Assembly (NCBI GenBank): GCA_012862575.1
Contig: BLSF01000010.1
Location: 124,001 to 188,000 of the forward strand
DNA from: Parietichytrium sp. I65-24A
Lineage: Eukaryota > Sar > Bigyra > Thraustochytrida > Thraustochytriidae
Direction: 5' to 3'
Length of the DNA: 64,000 bases
Shown: positions 51,530 through 61,737 of the stretch, piece after piece
Numbering within the stretch: position 1 is the stretch's first letter
Layout of the letters: every line of letters starts with the position of its first letter
The notes under the pieces: model-generated
Told to the model about the DNA's origin: nothing
Database searches by the model: none
The model's input: the letters and a program-made list of their open reading frames with translations, nothing else
Position numbers and translations under genes: made by a program

Positions 51530-52924
51530 TTACATGCTGAGCCAGTATGTGCGGCGGCGCAGCCAGTTGTAGTCAGGGAGCTCATGGATTGGACCAACCG
51601 CAGCCATAGCGATATCCTGGTCGTTGATGTACTTGGAAGCAGTTGCCTTGATGGTAGCTGCGTCAACTGCATCGATGCGAGCAAAGATCTCTGCAGCAGT
51701 CAAGCGGCGGTTGTAAGTGAGCATCTGGCGGCCGATGTCCTCGCAGATCTGGGAGGTAGAGTCCAAGTGAGCGAGCATGGTGGCCTTGAGCTGAGTGCGT
51801 GCGCGAGCGACCTCGGCGTCAGACACGTCGTGGCAAAGGCGAACCATAGACTCCATGGTGTAGAAGCAAAGGTCGTTCAATGTAGTTGGCTCGGCGACAG
51901 CGTAGACTCCAAAGAGACCAGTATCTTTGTAGCAAGAGTTAAAGCTCATGATCGAGTGTGCAGCCTCGTTCGCAGCAATGTCCTGGCAGAGCTTTGAACC
52001 GGTGTGCGCACCCACACCACCAGTGCGAGACCAGCAGCCCAACATAGTCTGCATGAGCATAAGAGGGAAGGCGTCCTGAGAAGCCCATCCAGCGCTCTCG
52101 AATGCGATTGCAACATGAGCAAGGTTCTGGCTATCCTCGCGAATGCGAATCTCGCTTCCCACAAACGAAGCAGGCTCCATAGCAGCAGCTGCAGCGTTTG
52201 GAGACTGGGATGGCAGGGAGCCGAAATGCTTGTCAGCAAGGTCGGAGAGCTCCTTGTGGTCCACAGCGCCAGCACCCGCGACGACAATTCTTGGGGCAGT
52301 GTAGTGGGTCTTGATGTACGATGTGAGGTCATCGCGGGAGATTGAGAGGATGTTCTCAGTAGGTCCGAGGATGGTGCGTCCGAGACCGCAGTTCATGTAG
52401 GCGGTTTCGTGGAGTCTGTCGAAGATGACTTCCTCTGGCTCCTTCTCCACCTCCTGCATCTCGCGCAAGATCACATCGCGCTCGCGGTTGATGGCGGAAG
52501 GGTCAAAGGTGGCGTTCTGAATAATGTCGGAAAGGATCTCCATAGCCTTTGGCACGTCCTTCTTGAACACCTTGGCGTAGTAGACCGTCTGCTCCCTGCT
52601 AGTGTACGCGTTCAAGTGCCCGCCCATGTTCTCGATCTCCGTCTCCAGCTGGGTCTGGCTCCTGTTGGAAGTGCCCTTGAATGCCATGTGTTCCAGAAAG
52701 TGCGCCACTCCATTGTTCTTCTCGGTCTCATACCTCGAGCCAGCGTCGATCCACACTCCCACAGTCGCGGTTTCTCCGTGGCCACCCTCAGATGCCACGC
52801 GCAGCCCGTTGCTCAAAGTGCTGCATTCCGTCGCTGGGGCATTCAGAATGTACTGCGGGAACGCCTTTGCCGCCGCAGTCGACATGCGCCGCAGCGCTCC
52901 CGAGGACTTGACTCCGCTCAACAT
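51530..52924 (-). CDS. Mitochondrial processing peptidase beta subunit
   Basis: 464 residues, ATG at 52924. M16 metallopeptidase. The N-terminus is a mitochondrial presequence (SGALRRMSTAAAK: Arg, Ser, Ala, no acids). The inverse zinc motif is intact: His75-Phe-Leu-Glu78-His79 in VAHFLEHMAFKGT, with the distal Glu in the RDVILREMQEVEKEPEE helix. That makes it the catalytic beta subunit and not alpha, which lacks the motif. Other blocks: HLNAYTSREQTVYYAK, LGRTILGPTENI, CYKDTGLFGVY. It removes presequences of imported matrix proteins as a heterodimer with MPP-alpha; in some lineages it also serves as Core1 of complex III, and this cannot be decided here. Confidence 0.96.
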   Translation of the reverse strand: MLSGVKSSGALRRMSTAAAKAFPQYILNAPATECSTLSNGLRVASEGGHGETATVGVWIDAGSRYETEKNNGVAHFLEHMAFKGTSNRSQTQLETEIENMGGHLNAYTSREQTVYYAKVFKKDVPKAMEILSDIIQNATFDPSAINRERDVILREMQEVEKEPEEVIFDRLHETAYMNCGLGRTILGPTENILSISRDDLTSYIKTHYTAPRIVVAGAGAVDHKELSDLADKHFGSLPSQSPNAAAAAMEPASFVGSEIRIREDSQNLAHVAIAFESAGWASQDAFPLMLMQTMLGCWSRTGGVGAHTGSKLCQDIAANEAAHSIMSFNSCYKDTGLFGVYAVAEPTTLNDLCFYTMESMVRLCHDVSDAEVARARTQLKATMLAHLDSTSQICEDIGRQMLTYNRRLTAAEIFARIDAVDAATIKATASKYINDQDIAMAAVGPIHELPDYNWLRRRTYWLSM

Positions 52925-54985
52925 CTCTCTCTCTCTCTTTCTATATGCTCCGCGCTCTTCTCACTTGCTGCGTTCTGACGTGTGCCTCTTATCCCCGACC
53001 CCTACTGTTCGCTACAACTCTCCCACGAGGACGTCCGCGACGCTACTTGTTCTGATCGACGGATGGATAGCTCCCAGCGCGACCAAACCTTCTCGCAGAG
53101 TCCGCGGGTCCGACCCTCGACAGACGCTGTGCGCATAGTGCAATCGTACTGCTCGGCTACTGCGTTGTACCCTCTCCGCCACAAGGAGGGAGCGGCGCTA
53201 GACCTCTGAGTAAGACTGCTAATGGGTTAGGGTGTGGGTTAGGGTTGGAGCTGCTCTGTCTTGGAGCCGCCCACGAGCTGGAGCAACGAACTGTTCAGCG
53301 CGGAAGGACGTGAATGGTTCCTGGGCACTGGAGGTACGAAGGAACGGTTCTCTCGGTCCTGATAGGAGAGATAGGAGAGAGGGTAAGGGCTTAGTTCTCG
53401 GGCGCCACTCTCAATCAGACAACGCATTGGAAGGATTGGAAGACCCGAGGGATGTCATTTCCTCAGCATCATCTGAATTCTGAACAGACTAGACGACAGT
53501 GAATTCTGTTTCTTTTGCTTCTGGGCATTTCCTGATGGCATGTCGTCAAGGGGACTCACCACTAGTTCGCTACGCTACACCATCCTAGCCTCTGTCACAT
53601 GACGCATTCTGTCATTCACTGTGATTCTGTCGATTTCTGTCCGGAGAAGCTGAGCTTGACTCGGAAAATCACACCGCATTTTTTTGAGATGAACAGCAAA
53701 AATCCTCCAGGGAAACGCCTCGTCCATCCAGGTTTTTGCTTTGACTCAGACAACTCAGACCAACGAGAAGAAAACAGAGAGGGCACTTACAACTCCAGTC
53801 GCAACTTTTTTGAGGACGCCGATTTGGATGACCAGCCTTAGAACCCGCAGCAGCAGGGCAAGGCCGTGAACTTCTCAACGGCGCTCCTGAGTGGGAACGT
53901 TGAGCAACTGGTCGATCATCAATGCACGACTCAGCCAATCGGAACCAGAATTACCGAGCACGCCAGACTGCGCAGCTGTGTGACCTAAGGGTTCGGATCC
54001 CTGTCATCTCTTTGCCCAACAAGTCCAACTCACATGACTTATTATGTTTTAATGCGACAAACAACTCGTTTCGCTCCTCAACAAATCGTGCAGGCTCGCG
54101 CTCGCATGTCGTAGAGGACTCTCACCCCTCAGCTCAGTTCAGGGATTCGTCAAACCTCAGATCACAAGTTCGAAACAAATGGGACGCGTTTCGCTATTTG
54201 GTAGCGGAGCTCTAGTAAGTCGCAGTTGACGGTCGCAGTAATCGGCCGCATTTCTTGATTTCTCATGTTTATTGAATAGTGGGACAAGACGTTTGGAGTA
54301 GGCGTAAATTAGACATTGAGCTAATCTCTCGGAAAGTGCAGAGGCACGTCGGATCTTAACAAACTGTAAGACGTGCGTGTTCTCAGAGTCAGTGAGTTAC
54401 GGTAGTTCTACTGAGTCGGTGCGTGAAGAAAATTGGTCCCAATTTTGCGACTCCCCAGCAAGTCTAGCTATCGACGCGAACGGCGACCACTTGAGATTAA
54501 CAGAATCAGTAAAATGATGCAACCGCTCTGGCTCTGGACCTGCACTTCTATTCTACAAAGAAAGGGAGGACTGCTAAAATTTATTGGCCTTCAAAACAAC
54601 TGCAACAAAGGACATCCCGTGCAGGCAGCTGTATCTTCTCGCTGCTCACTCATACTCACGATTCTCACGATCCAAGAAGTTATTCGAGCAGGCCTACAAC
54701 AAAGTTTGGGTCCCACGCAGGAATGCTGCTCGACCCTTAATACTCGTAATGCGAAAGCCACGTCGAATCTTACGGGCTAAAAGTTAAGGTGCGGTTTTTC
54801 ATAGCCTCCAAGCAAATCCAAACTCTACAAACTATTGTAGTGGAGCGAAGAGGTTCAACTTGCTTCAATGGGAGTAAACGGCCGTATACTCGTGTGAACA
54901 AACGTAGAAAGTCAACGGGATCGACCTTTGCCCAGACCGGGAACAGTGCGTGAAGGTGCGTGAAGGTGGACGACCGGCGTGGACC
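52925..54985. other. Divergent intergenic region
   Basis: 2.06 kb. Contains two GGGTTAGGGT telomere-like units at 53225-53247, two GAATTCTG motifs (53473-53483 and about 53500) and scattered short frames (53599-53841, 53922-54215, 54433-54780) without protein features. A T-loop-like GGGTTCGGATCCCT at about 53990 has no matching tRNA arms. Confidence 0.45.
53225..53247 (+). repeat. Interstitial TTAGGG-like motifs
   Basis: GGGTTAGGGTGTGGGTTAGGG: two TTAGGG units with an imperfect one between. Confidence 0.6.
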
Positions 54986-56374
54986 ATGGATCGCAGGGGC
55001 GAAGCGGCGTTCGATTGCGAAAAGCAGGAGAGAAATTACTGGAAGGAGTATGATGATCAGGATAGCTCCGAGGAGGACGAGCTGACCGAGACGTTGAAAG
55101 CCTCGGAGAAACTCTCCAAGTCCCAAAAGCCTCGCAATGTTCTCCTCTTGGCATTGGGGTTGTTTTCTGTCGTCGCAATTTGGAACAAGCATTATTCCGT
55201 GCCGTCGATGCCTGTGATCGAATCGTTGCCGGCGAACCCTCCCGAGATCGAGTATGAGGATGAGGATGAGTATGGCAACACGGTGTTGGATTGGAGCTTC
55301 GAACAACGCTGCAAAAACCCAGGGGCGTGGAACGATTTTAGTAGCTTCAGGTTGCCAGTGGAGCTCGCCGGTGTGGAGTCCATCCCTGTGTTTTATGATG
55401 AAAGAGCTGCCTGGGAATATGACTTGATGACCTTCCTCTTCGGCGAAAATCTGAATATAATCAAAGTGGATATGACTGGTGCTTCTCTTCCGGCAACGAA
55501 CGCGCAGAAAGGCAAGAGCATTGTTGTGGTTCGGTATCATGCAACCAGCAAGAAAATTCTCAAGCAGCTATACAAATTGAAACCGGCCCTGGTGTTCTGC
55601 CTTTCTGACGAGCACATAAACATTGCCACAATAAATCCGAAGCTGCTCGAGTTTTTGGTGTACGTGCAGCGCTACGGGGGCACCGTGCTGCGTCAATATA
55701 ATGATCCAAAAGTGAAATACCTTCCGGCCTCGGCTACTGAGAACCCAGTCCTCGTTCTTCCACTTGGCTTTTCATCTCATCAGGTGCCCCGGGATTTGCT
55801 TTACAAGCAAAACTTCTTGAACAGCACAGCACCGATTCCTCGCACTTCTGAGAGAAAGTATGTGCATTCATTCGTGGGAAACAGAGGTAGCCAACGGCCA
55901 TATCGCCGACAGGTCTTCGAGAAAGTGTTGGCCATTGAGGACCTCAAACCCTTTGGCCAAAATAAGCCAAACGAACATGGATTCACTGAGTTGTACCAGA
56001 ACTCCAAATTCGTCATAAATCCGATGGGCAAAATCAATCTCAACTGTTTTCGAATAACGGAGTCACTTATGGTCGGGGCGATTCCTGCTCTCCTCTCTGT
56101 GGACCAAAGATCAAATGCGCCAGGAGACATATCATACTTTTACGGGCCATTGCTTGACGGCAAAGGAGGAAAAGCAGACCTCGACACTTACCCTTGGCTG
56201 CTGGAGGACTCATGGGACAAACTTATCGAGAGAATGATCGAACTAGCAAAGGACGACCAAGCTGCGGATGAGTTCCAACAGAGGATGCTCGATTGGTGGC
56301 AAGAGAAGCTGTGCCAGTTTCGACATTTCATCAGGGTGGCGATTGGGCGTTCTTTTAAACGATTGAATCCATAA
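54986..56374 (+). CDS. Exostosin-like (GT47-type) glycosyltransferase
   Basis: 462 residues from the ATG at 54986; the longer frame starts at GTG. Type II Golgi-like topology: cytosolic acidic N-terminus, one membrane segment (about 51-66, NVLLLALGLFSVVAIW), then lumenal stem and catalytic domain. The best family mark is at about 341-371: KFVINPMGKINLNCFRI followed by TESLMVGAIPALLS, the pattern by which exostosin-type enzymes bind the nucleotide sugar (the F-L-P-x-G-x---S-x-R-ES---GCIPV block). FVGNRGSQRPYRRQVFE also fits. The donor and acceptor sugars cannot be told. No DxD motif is obvious. Confidence 0.78.
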   Translation: MDRRGEAAFDCEKQERNYWKEYDDQDSSEEDELTETLKASEKLSKSQKPRNVLLLALGLFSVVAIWNKHYSVPSMPVIESLPANPPEIEYEDEDEYGNTVLDWSFEQRCKNPGAWNDFSSFRLPVELAGVESIPVFYDERAAWEYDLMTFLFGENLNIIKVDMTGASLPATNAQKGKSIVVVRYHATSKKILKQLYKLKPALVFCLSDEHINIATINPKLLEFLVYVQRYGGTVLRQYNDPKVKYLPASATENPVLVLPLGFSSHQVPRDLLYKQNFLNSTAPIPRTSERKYVHSFVGNRGSQRPYRRQVFEKVLAIEDLKPFGQNKPNEHGFTELYQNSKFVINPMGKINLNCFRITESLMVGAIPALLSVDQRSNAPGDISYFYGPLLDGKGGKADLDTYPWLLEDSWDKLIERMIELAKDDQAADEFQQRMLDWWQEKLCQFRHFIRVAIGRSFKRLNP

Positions 56375-56917
56375 CTGTAAACTCTTTGCCCAACCATGAC
56401 TATCGCAATCGCTCAACATTTGCTAAGGTTTGATTGAGTTTTCCTCAACATGGTATTCTTTTTGTACACAATATGCGAAGGTTTTGTGAAGCAACCATTT
56501 CCGTTGCACGGACACCAGACTCGGAATCTGAGCACAGATTGCGTGTATCTCTTTTACGTTTTTACGAGAGAGTCTTTTGGTTCAAGATCAAATGCAAAGA
56601 TTTGTCTTATATTTTGCTTCGTCGGTCTAAAAAAGGAGAGCTTACAAAGATATATACTTTTCAACTTTCTATTTTCTATAAAAAGGGTTTTCTCGCCTAA
56701 TTGCTTTGCATCAACGTCGGACATGCCCACGAAATGCGCTATGCTCCTCGAGGAGCGAATTGAAGAAAGCTGGCGTCAACACGAAGAGATTCTAACTTGG
56801 GTGATGGGCCACGTTTGCTAGTCATGGAGCCCATCGCCCGATTTTCTACACAGCGCGCTGCGTGCGGACGCGTTTCACGCGTTTGCGCACCACATATCGA
56901 AGAAAAGAGGTGAAAGC
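56375..56917. other. Intergenic, convergent
   Basis: Downstream region of the glycosyltransferase gene. Two overlapping plus frames at 56434-56821 are AT-rich and lack features; no gene is called. Confidence 0.4.
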
Positions 56918-57064
56918 TTACTCAAGGAGCTCCCCAAACTCTTCTTCAAGATTGTTGAGCGCTGCGAGATACTCCTCCTCCTTGGAGTGCGCCTCTGTTC
57001 CTTGGATCATGCAGAGCAGCACGATGGAGATCAAGGTCCAGGTGAGGATAGTTTGGAGCTGCAT
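56918..57064 (-). CDS. Possible small secreted or membrane-anchored peptide
   Basis: A 48-residue ATG-to-TAA frame. The N-terminus (MQLQTILTWTLISIVLLCM then IQGTEAHS) is a good signal peptide or signal anchor with a likely cleavage after Ala. The mature part is short and acidic (KEEEYLAALNNLEEEFGELLE), predicted as an amphipathic helix. The stop overlaps a GTAAGC sequence that could act as a donor, so the true protein might be longer with another exon. No family is recognised. It lies alone in a 2.9-kb gap between the glycosyltransferase and G-alpha genes. Confidence 0.4.
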   Translation of the reverse strand: MQLQTILTWTLISIVLLCMIQGTEAHSKEEEYLAALNNLEEEFGELLE

Positions 57065-59262
57065 CTTTGTTCCCTACTCGCCCACGATAGATCACCAAGC
57101 TCGCCTTCCTGTCGATTCCTTGTCTGCGCAACTGATTGCTCGCGGTTCACGAATCTCAACTCGCGGGTCAGATTGATTCAGGGTTTGCCGTTTGCCCAAG
57201 CAAAGTCACAGTCTCACTTCGACGTTTTGAGATGCGCTCGCTCTTCGCTCACTGGGTGTGCAACAATATCAAGATTGACTAATTACGGCCATGTGGACAT
57301 GGCGCAACTCATAGAGTACCGCGCTGGCGCGGAGTTTCTCGGTGCTTTTAATGCGAAGCTACTCTACTTTACGGGCACGTGGTTTGGCCGCGGCTCTGAC
57401 AGCGAGCCATACGACCAAAGCGTTGCGCGAGAATCTGAACACGGACAGGATTGGAGTCGCCTGGGCTGGTGCTCTAATAATTCACCCGCATTTTGCCAGT
57501 ACTGAGGCCGGATGTCAGACGGAGCTCTTCAAGAGCGAAGTCGCTCTCACACTGTCAGTGCGCGAGAATACACGTCATAAGATCTCCCATCTCCCAAGTT
57601 TATGTCCGTTTTGAGAGGAAATTACTAGTAAAAAAACCATGGCCGTCGCATCAATCGATTTGCTGTTCACCTAAGAATGCCCTCCAGAGATCGCTGGCCA
57701 ACCAACCAGCACTCTACTCTGCGCTCTGTGTTGTCGACAACTCATCAAAGGGATTGCACCAAAACAATGAATGTCCATGTCAAGTACGACACTCAGAATT
57801 CAGAGGACGAGCTTTGTGCGTGCTGATTGCTACTCTTCATCATGACTGAAGGCAATTTGTCCTGCAGCTCTCCCGCTTTGACATTGACAGGCTCTGGGAG
57901 TTGCGTTGCTCGTTCTTTGGGGCCTATTACGAGACCGACAGAGTCGTTCACAAGTGCAGTGCCATTACAATTGGAGTGCACCTCCAATCGTTTTAATATA
58001 GAACAACAAGCGTTTTCTGTGAAATGGCGACGAACCATAGATCGCCATGAATTCACAGTCAACGCAAGCAACATCAACAGTGCTAAAGTGCTAATGGAAC
58101 AAGCAGCACCACTGACTTGACTGATGTGAATGAAACTTGCTCTGCACTTGGCACTCGCACTAGTAGCTAGAGATCCACCAGGCCAAGGCCGGGCCCGGTC
58201 AGGGATAAACGGATATATTGTAAAACACCAAAGCGTAGATCTGATGCGCAGCTGTCGTCACAGAGAGACCAAAGTGACGCATTTTCTCGCATCGCCTTCA
58301 AAAAAAGTATGCGTTGAGTCATGCGCTGCGGCGCGTCGTTGCATTGCCCAAGTCCACCAGCAGCTTTGGTAGTTGAGCTGAATTTGCTCGTAAGGCGGCA
58401 AAAAACGAAACAAAAAAGCTGAGTTGATCAATGTTTTTGCATCGAAATGTACTATGCTGATTGGCGTTTCCGAGAGGCCATCCGGAGTTCACCTATCGTT
58501 TACTGTGGTGAAGAGGTGCCTGCTTGATGCAAAACCCTGCAAAGTGCACGCAAGTAAGCCTTTTTGTCTCTTAAGAAGAGGCACTGCCTTAATTCTTCCT
58601 CTGTTGTTTAAAGTCTCGGGTGTTGAAGAAATAAAAGCTTGACACAGTAGATCAAAAACAGAGTTAAGAATTTAGCCAGGTTATACCTGTTACGATACTG
58701 AGATCTCAAGTCAATCTTGTGTGGGCAGGGGGATGTAGGGGGGGATGAAGCAGTGTGAGAGCATTGCCAATGCTGTCAAAGCTCTAAAGTAAAATTACCG
58801 AATACACATTGCGTATGACCTGTGGGCTGTTTTGTTTGACAGATGCGAGGCGCAATTCTTGGGTTTCGAATCTTCCTTGAAAAAATTGAGAGGCAGAGCT
58901 GCGATAGAATACCGGGAGCCTACATGCAATCAGGCAATGAACGCTGACAGACATACAAGGCCAAGAGTAAGCGTCAACGAAAAAAATCGAGTCTCACTCG
59001 TAATTGTGAAACTCAAGTTCAACAACCTCTCACATCCACTGTTGCAGAGGTAGAAAGAAACACTCAAGAGCCGTGCAAGTGATCTGGTGATACCGCAGAC
59101 GCAGACGCGGCACGAGGTTGTTGGCGACAAAAGAGACTCAACGGTGCGCGAAACGTGGTGATTGCTGCGCAAGAACGCCTGAAGTTCGAGGTGCTTTTGG
59201 CGGAGAGCTGCATGGCCAGACATCGCCGGGGCCAGCGATAAACGAACTCTGGTCAGCAGGTC
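57065..59262. other. Intergenic upstream of G-alpha
   Basis: 2.2 kb of mixed sequence with short frames on both strands and an ACTCAGAATTCAGAGG motif at about 57789. Nothing gene-like is supported. Confidence 0.45.
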
Positions 59263-60372
59263 ATGGGTGGCTGTGCCTCTGCGCCAGTCCATTCCCTGGA
59301 GCTTAAACAGAACTCGACAATCGACAGAACACTTGTTCACAATGCAGCCGCGGAGAAGGAAGTGCTCAAAATATTGCTGCTCGGAACGGGAAGCAGCGGG
59401 AAGACCACCTTGCTGAAGCAATTCAAACTATTGCACACTAAACAAGGCCTCGGAGAACCGTCAACATACAGGGCAATCGTCTCCAACAATATTCTTTCTG
59501 CGCTTCTTCGAGCGTGTGAATACGCGAGTTCAAGAGAAGACTACGCAGAAATGATTAGCGCAAATACATCGAGCCTCATAACATGTTTGCGGGAGAACAG
59601 GGCTAAGACGCTTTGGGCACAGGTGGTGTACATGGGCGAGGCTGAGTACATGTGGGAAATATGCGAAAAGCTGTGGAAGGAGCCGGTCATCTCGCGTGCC
59701 TGGAAGGATCCATACAGCTGCATCGAGACACCGCTAAACTACTTTATGGACCGATTGCACACAATCAGGGAGGAAGGGTACGCACCATCTGAACAAGACA
59801 TATTGCACGTCCGTCAGCGAACTACGGGTGTTGTCAGTGTTCCGATCACGTTCCGCGGTACAAAGGTCCGGATTCTAGACGTCGGTGGTCAAAAAAATGA
59901 GCGCAAAAAATGGATCTCCCACTTTGACAACGTTTCCGCGATCCTCTACGTCGTATCGCTCGACGACTTTGACAAGCCCATGCTCGAGGATCTGAGTGAA
60001 AATCGCCTCCAGGACTCTCTTAAAGTCTTCGAATACATCACCACCTGCCCCTACTTTGAGAGGACCAACATCATCCTAATCCTCAACAAGAAGGACATTT
60101 TCTTGCGCAAGGTGCGGGATGAGAAGGTCAACCTAAAGGACTACTTTCCGGACTACGATGGCGAGCTTGGCGACTACCGTCACGCCGTCAACTACATCAA
60201 GGACAAGTTTCAGGACATCTTTATTAAGAGCAAACAGCACCTCCCGATGGAGCAAATGCCAAGCATGGAATCGTACAACACTGTCGGCACTGACACGAGG
60301 AATGTGAAGCACGTATTTCGGTCGTGCCGCAAACTCCTCCTCAACGAAGCCCTGAACGAACTGGCAAATTAA
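59263..60372 (+). CDS. Heterotrimeric G-protein alpha subunit, divergent
   Basis: 369 residues, one exon. MGGCAS at the start gives a myristoylation Gly2 and a palmitoylation Cys4. All G motifs are present: P-loop GTGSSGKTT at 41-49, switch I with Arg184 (VRQRTTGV), switch II DVGGQKNERKKW from Asp206, NKKD at 275-278 and TVGTDTRNV from 340. The helical domain lies between P-loop and switch I. Deviations from the canonical GAGESGKST and TCATDT: Glu to Ser in the P-loop and Cys-Ala to Val-Gly in the last loop. Catalytic Arg184 and Gln210 are kept, so GTPase activity is expected. The C-terminus (ALNELAN) lacks the pertussis-toxin Cys. Coupled receptor unknown. Confidence 0.95.
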   Translation: MGGCASAPVHSLELKQNSTIDRTLVHNAAAEKEVLKILLLGTGSSGKTTLLKQFKLLHTKQGLGEPSTYRAIVSNNILSALLRACEYASSREDYAEMISANTSSLITCLRENRAKTLWAQVVYMGEAEYMWEICEKLWKEPVISRAWKDPYSCIETPLNYFMDRLHTIREEGYAPSEQDILHVRQRTTGVVSVPITFRGTKVRILDVGGQKNERKKWISHFDNVSAILYVVSLDDFDKPMLEDLSENRLQDSLKVFEYITTCPYFERTNIILILNKKDIFLRKVRDEKVNLKDYFPDYDGELGDYRHAVNYIKDKFQDIFIKSKQHLPMEQMPSMESYNTVGTDTRNVKHVFRSCRKLLLNEALNELAN

Positions 60373-60381
60373 ACCTGTTGT

Positions 60382-61382
60382 CTATATGTGCTGCTCGCTT
60401 TCAAGCAAGTAAACAGTTCGTGGCACAGCTCCGAGACCCCACGGGGCGCTCTCCGCCACCCTCCATCCGCTTAAAAGAAGCGGGAGACGGATAGGTCCAT
60501 ACACGCGGTGCGCATTCCACACAATGTGGTCTTCAGGCCCGGTGGGGACGGACAGGACAAGGTAACGTGTGATCGAAGCGAGATGATCCATGGTCATCAA
60601 GTCCGCGTCCGCGCACACTGGATCGTTATAGCGACCCAAGCCGTCGTGCTGAAGAGCATCTGCAGCCACAATCAGATCAAATCGAGCCCCGACAGGAAAC
60701 CGACCGCCTTGCACTGTCTCGATTCTTGAATCACCTAGTGTCAGTTTATTGTGCTCAATCGTCATAACCCGATGAGCACCCATCTCAAGAAGGAGGCCTT
60801 CAATAATAGGTTTTTGGCTTCCGACGACCCCAACCACTTTACCTGCGTTGAGAATAACACGCCTGGTTCTTATTAGTTTTGCACAGAGTAATTGAGCAAG
60901 AATGTTTTTGTACAAGAGTTGACACATTCGCGGCCACTGTGGACCGTTGGGGGGCCCCACTCACCTTGAATAACTCCAGCCGTTCGCAGGTGCACCAGTA
61001 TACGCGCCACTACGGGCTCCAGGTCCCAGCACTGTTTGCCATACGCTGCAATTGCGCTGGCACTGTACGCATAGTGGGACCCTTCCCCGCGAAAGCTGTC
61101 GTCCACAAACAGCTCCCCATAACGCACTGGTATGGACCCATTGCGAGTGAAAGCATACTCCAGCTCTCCGGGAATGACCTTTGGGGGTCGCTCCTTCCTC
61201 CCGCTCGCCACTCGCTCAGCATGTGCTTCGAACGCCTTCGAGCACTCCTGAAGGACTCGCGCGAGGCAATCTTCCGCATCTCCTGCACCTGGTGGCGCAT
61301 TTTCCTCGCCGCAGATAAGCGCAGACGACAACAGGAGCGCAGCGATGCCCGCACCAAGCATGGTCCGTAGACGGCTGTGCAT
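60382..61382 (-). CDS. Secretory DUF268 / methyltransferase-like protein
   Basis: Exons 60965-61382 and 60382-60842 (122-bp intron, GTGAGT...ACGCAG) give 292 residues. The ATG at 61382 opens a signal peptide or anchor (MLGAGIAALLLSSALICG). After it comes RNGSIPVRYGELFVDDSFRGEGSHYAYS. The second exon has a Rossmann-like start (GKVVGVVGSQKPIIEGLLLEMGAHRVMTIEHN), FDLIVAADALQHDGLGRYNDPV and, near the end, NAHRVYGPIRLPLLLSGW, the signature of DUF268 proteins (nematode and bacterial, SAM-methyltransferase-like). The first Gly-rich loop is altered (VVGVVGSQKP), so SAM binding is uncertain. Its stop is only 9 bp from the G-alpha stop on the other strand. Confidence 0.83.
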
Positions 61383-61737
61383 CTTCTGAGACTCTGTCTC
61401 TTTGCTGTGCACGGACTCTCTGGCAGAGTTGTCAACTCCGGTCTGACGATGTCTGACTCATGGTTTTATCTTCCAAAGTAAGATACATTATCATTGATTT
61501 GGCTGTACTAGTACACAGAAATGCTAAATTCTACAGATGGAGGAAGGTTGGTGGGGCTTCTGCTTTGCGTGTCGCCAGTCGACACGAGACAAGACAAGAC
61601 AAGAAGACCGTGAAGCACTCCCTCCCTCGCTAGGGTGGCCGAAAGCATTCACTGCTAGTTCTGAGAAATGAATGAATGAACGAACGAAGGGGTGAAAATG
61701 GAAATGAACGAATGAAGCAAAAACCCTGGGCGGGAGT
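61383..61737. other. Short intergenic gap
   Basis: 355 bp between two minus-strand genes, upstream of the DUF268 gene. Holds GAATGAAC-type short repeats at about 61668-61690 and GACAAGACAAGACAAGA at about 61583. No gene. Confidence 0.5.

Noticed and set aside
53970-54010. tRNA-like T-loop (GGGTTCGGATCCCT)
   Set aside because: No acceptor, D or anticodon arms at the right distances; the element is a simple palindrome around GGATCC.
54950-54985. 12-residue extension of the exostosin-like protein
   Set aside because: It would start at GTG within a GTGCGTGAAG repeat; the ATG at 54986 is preferred.
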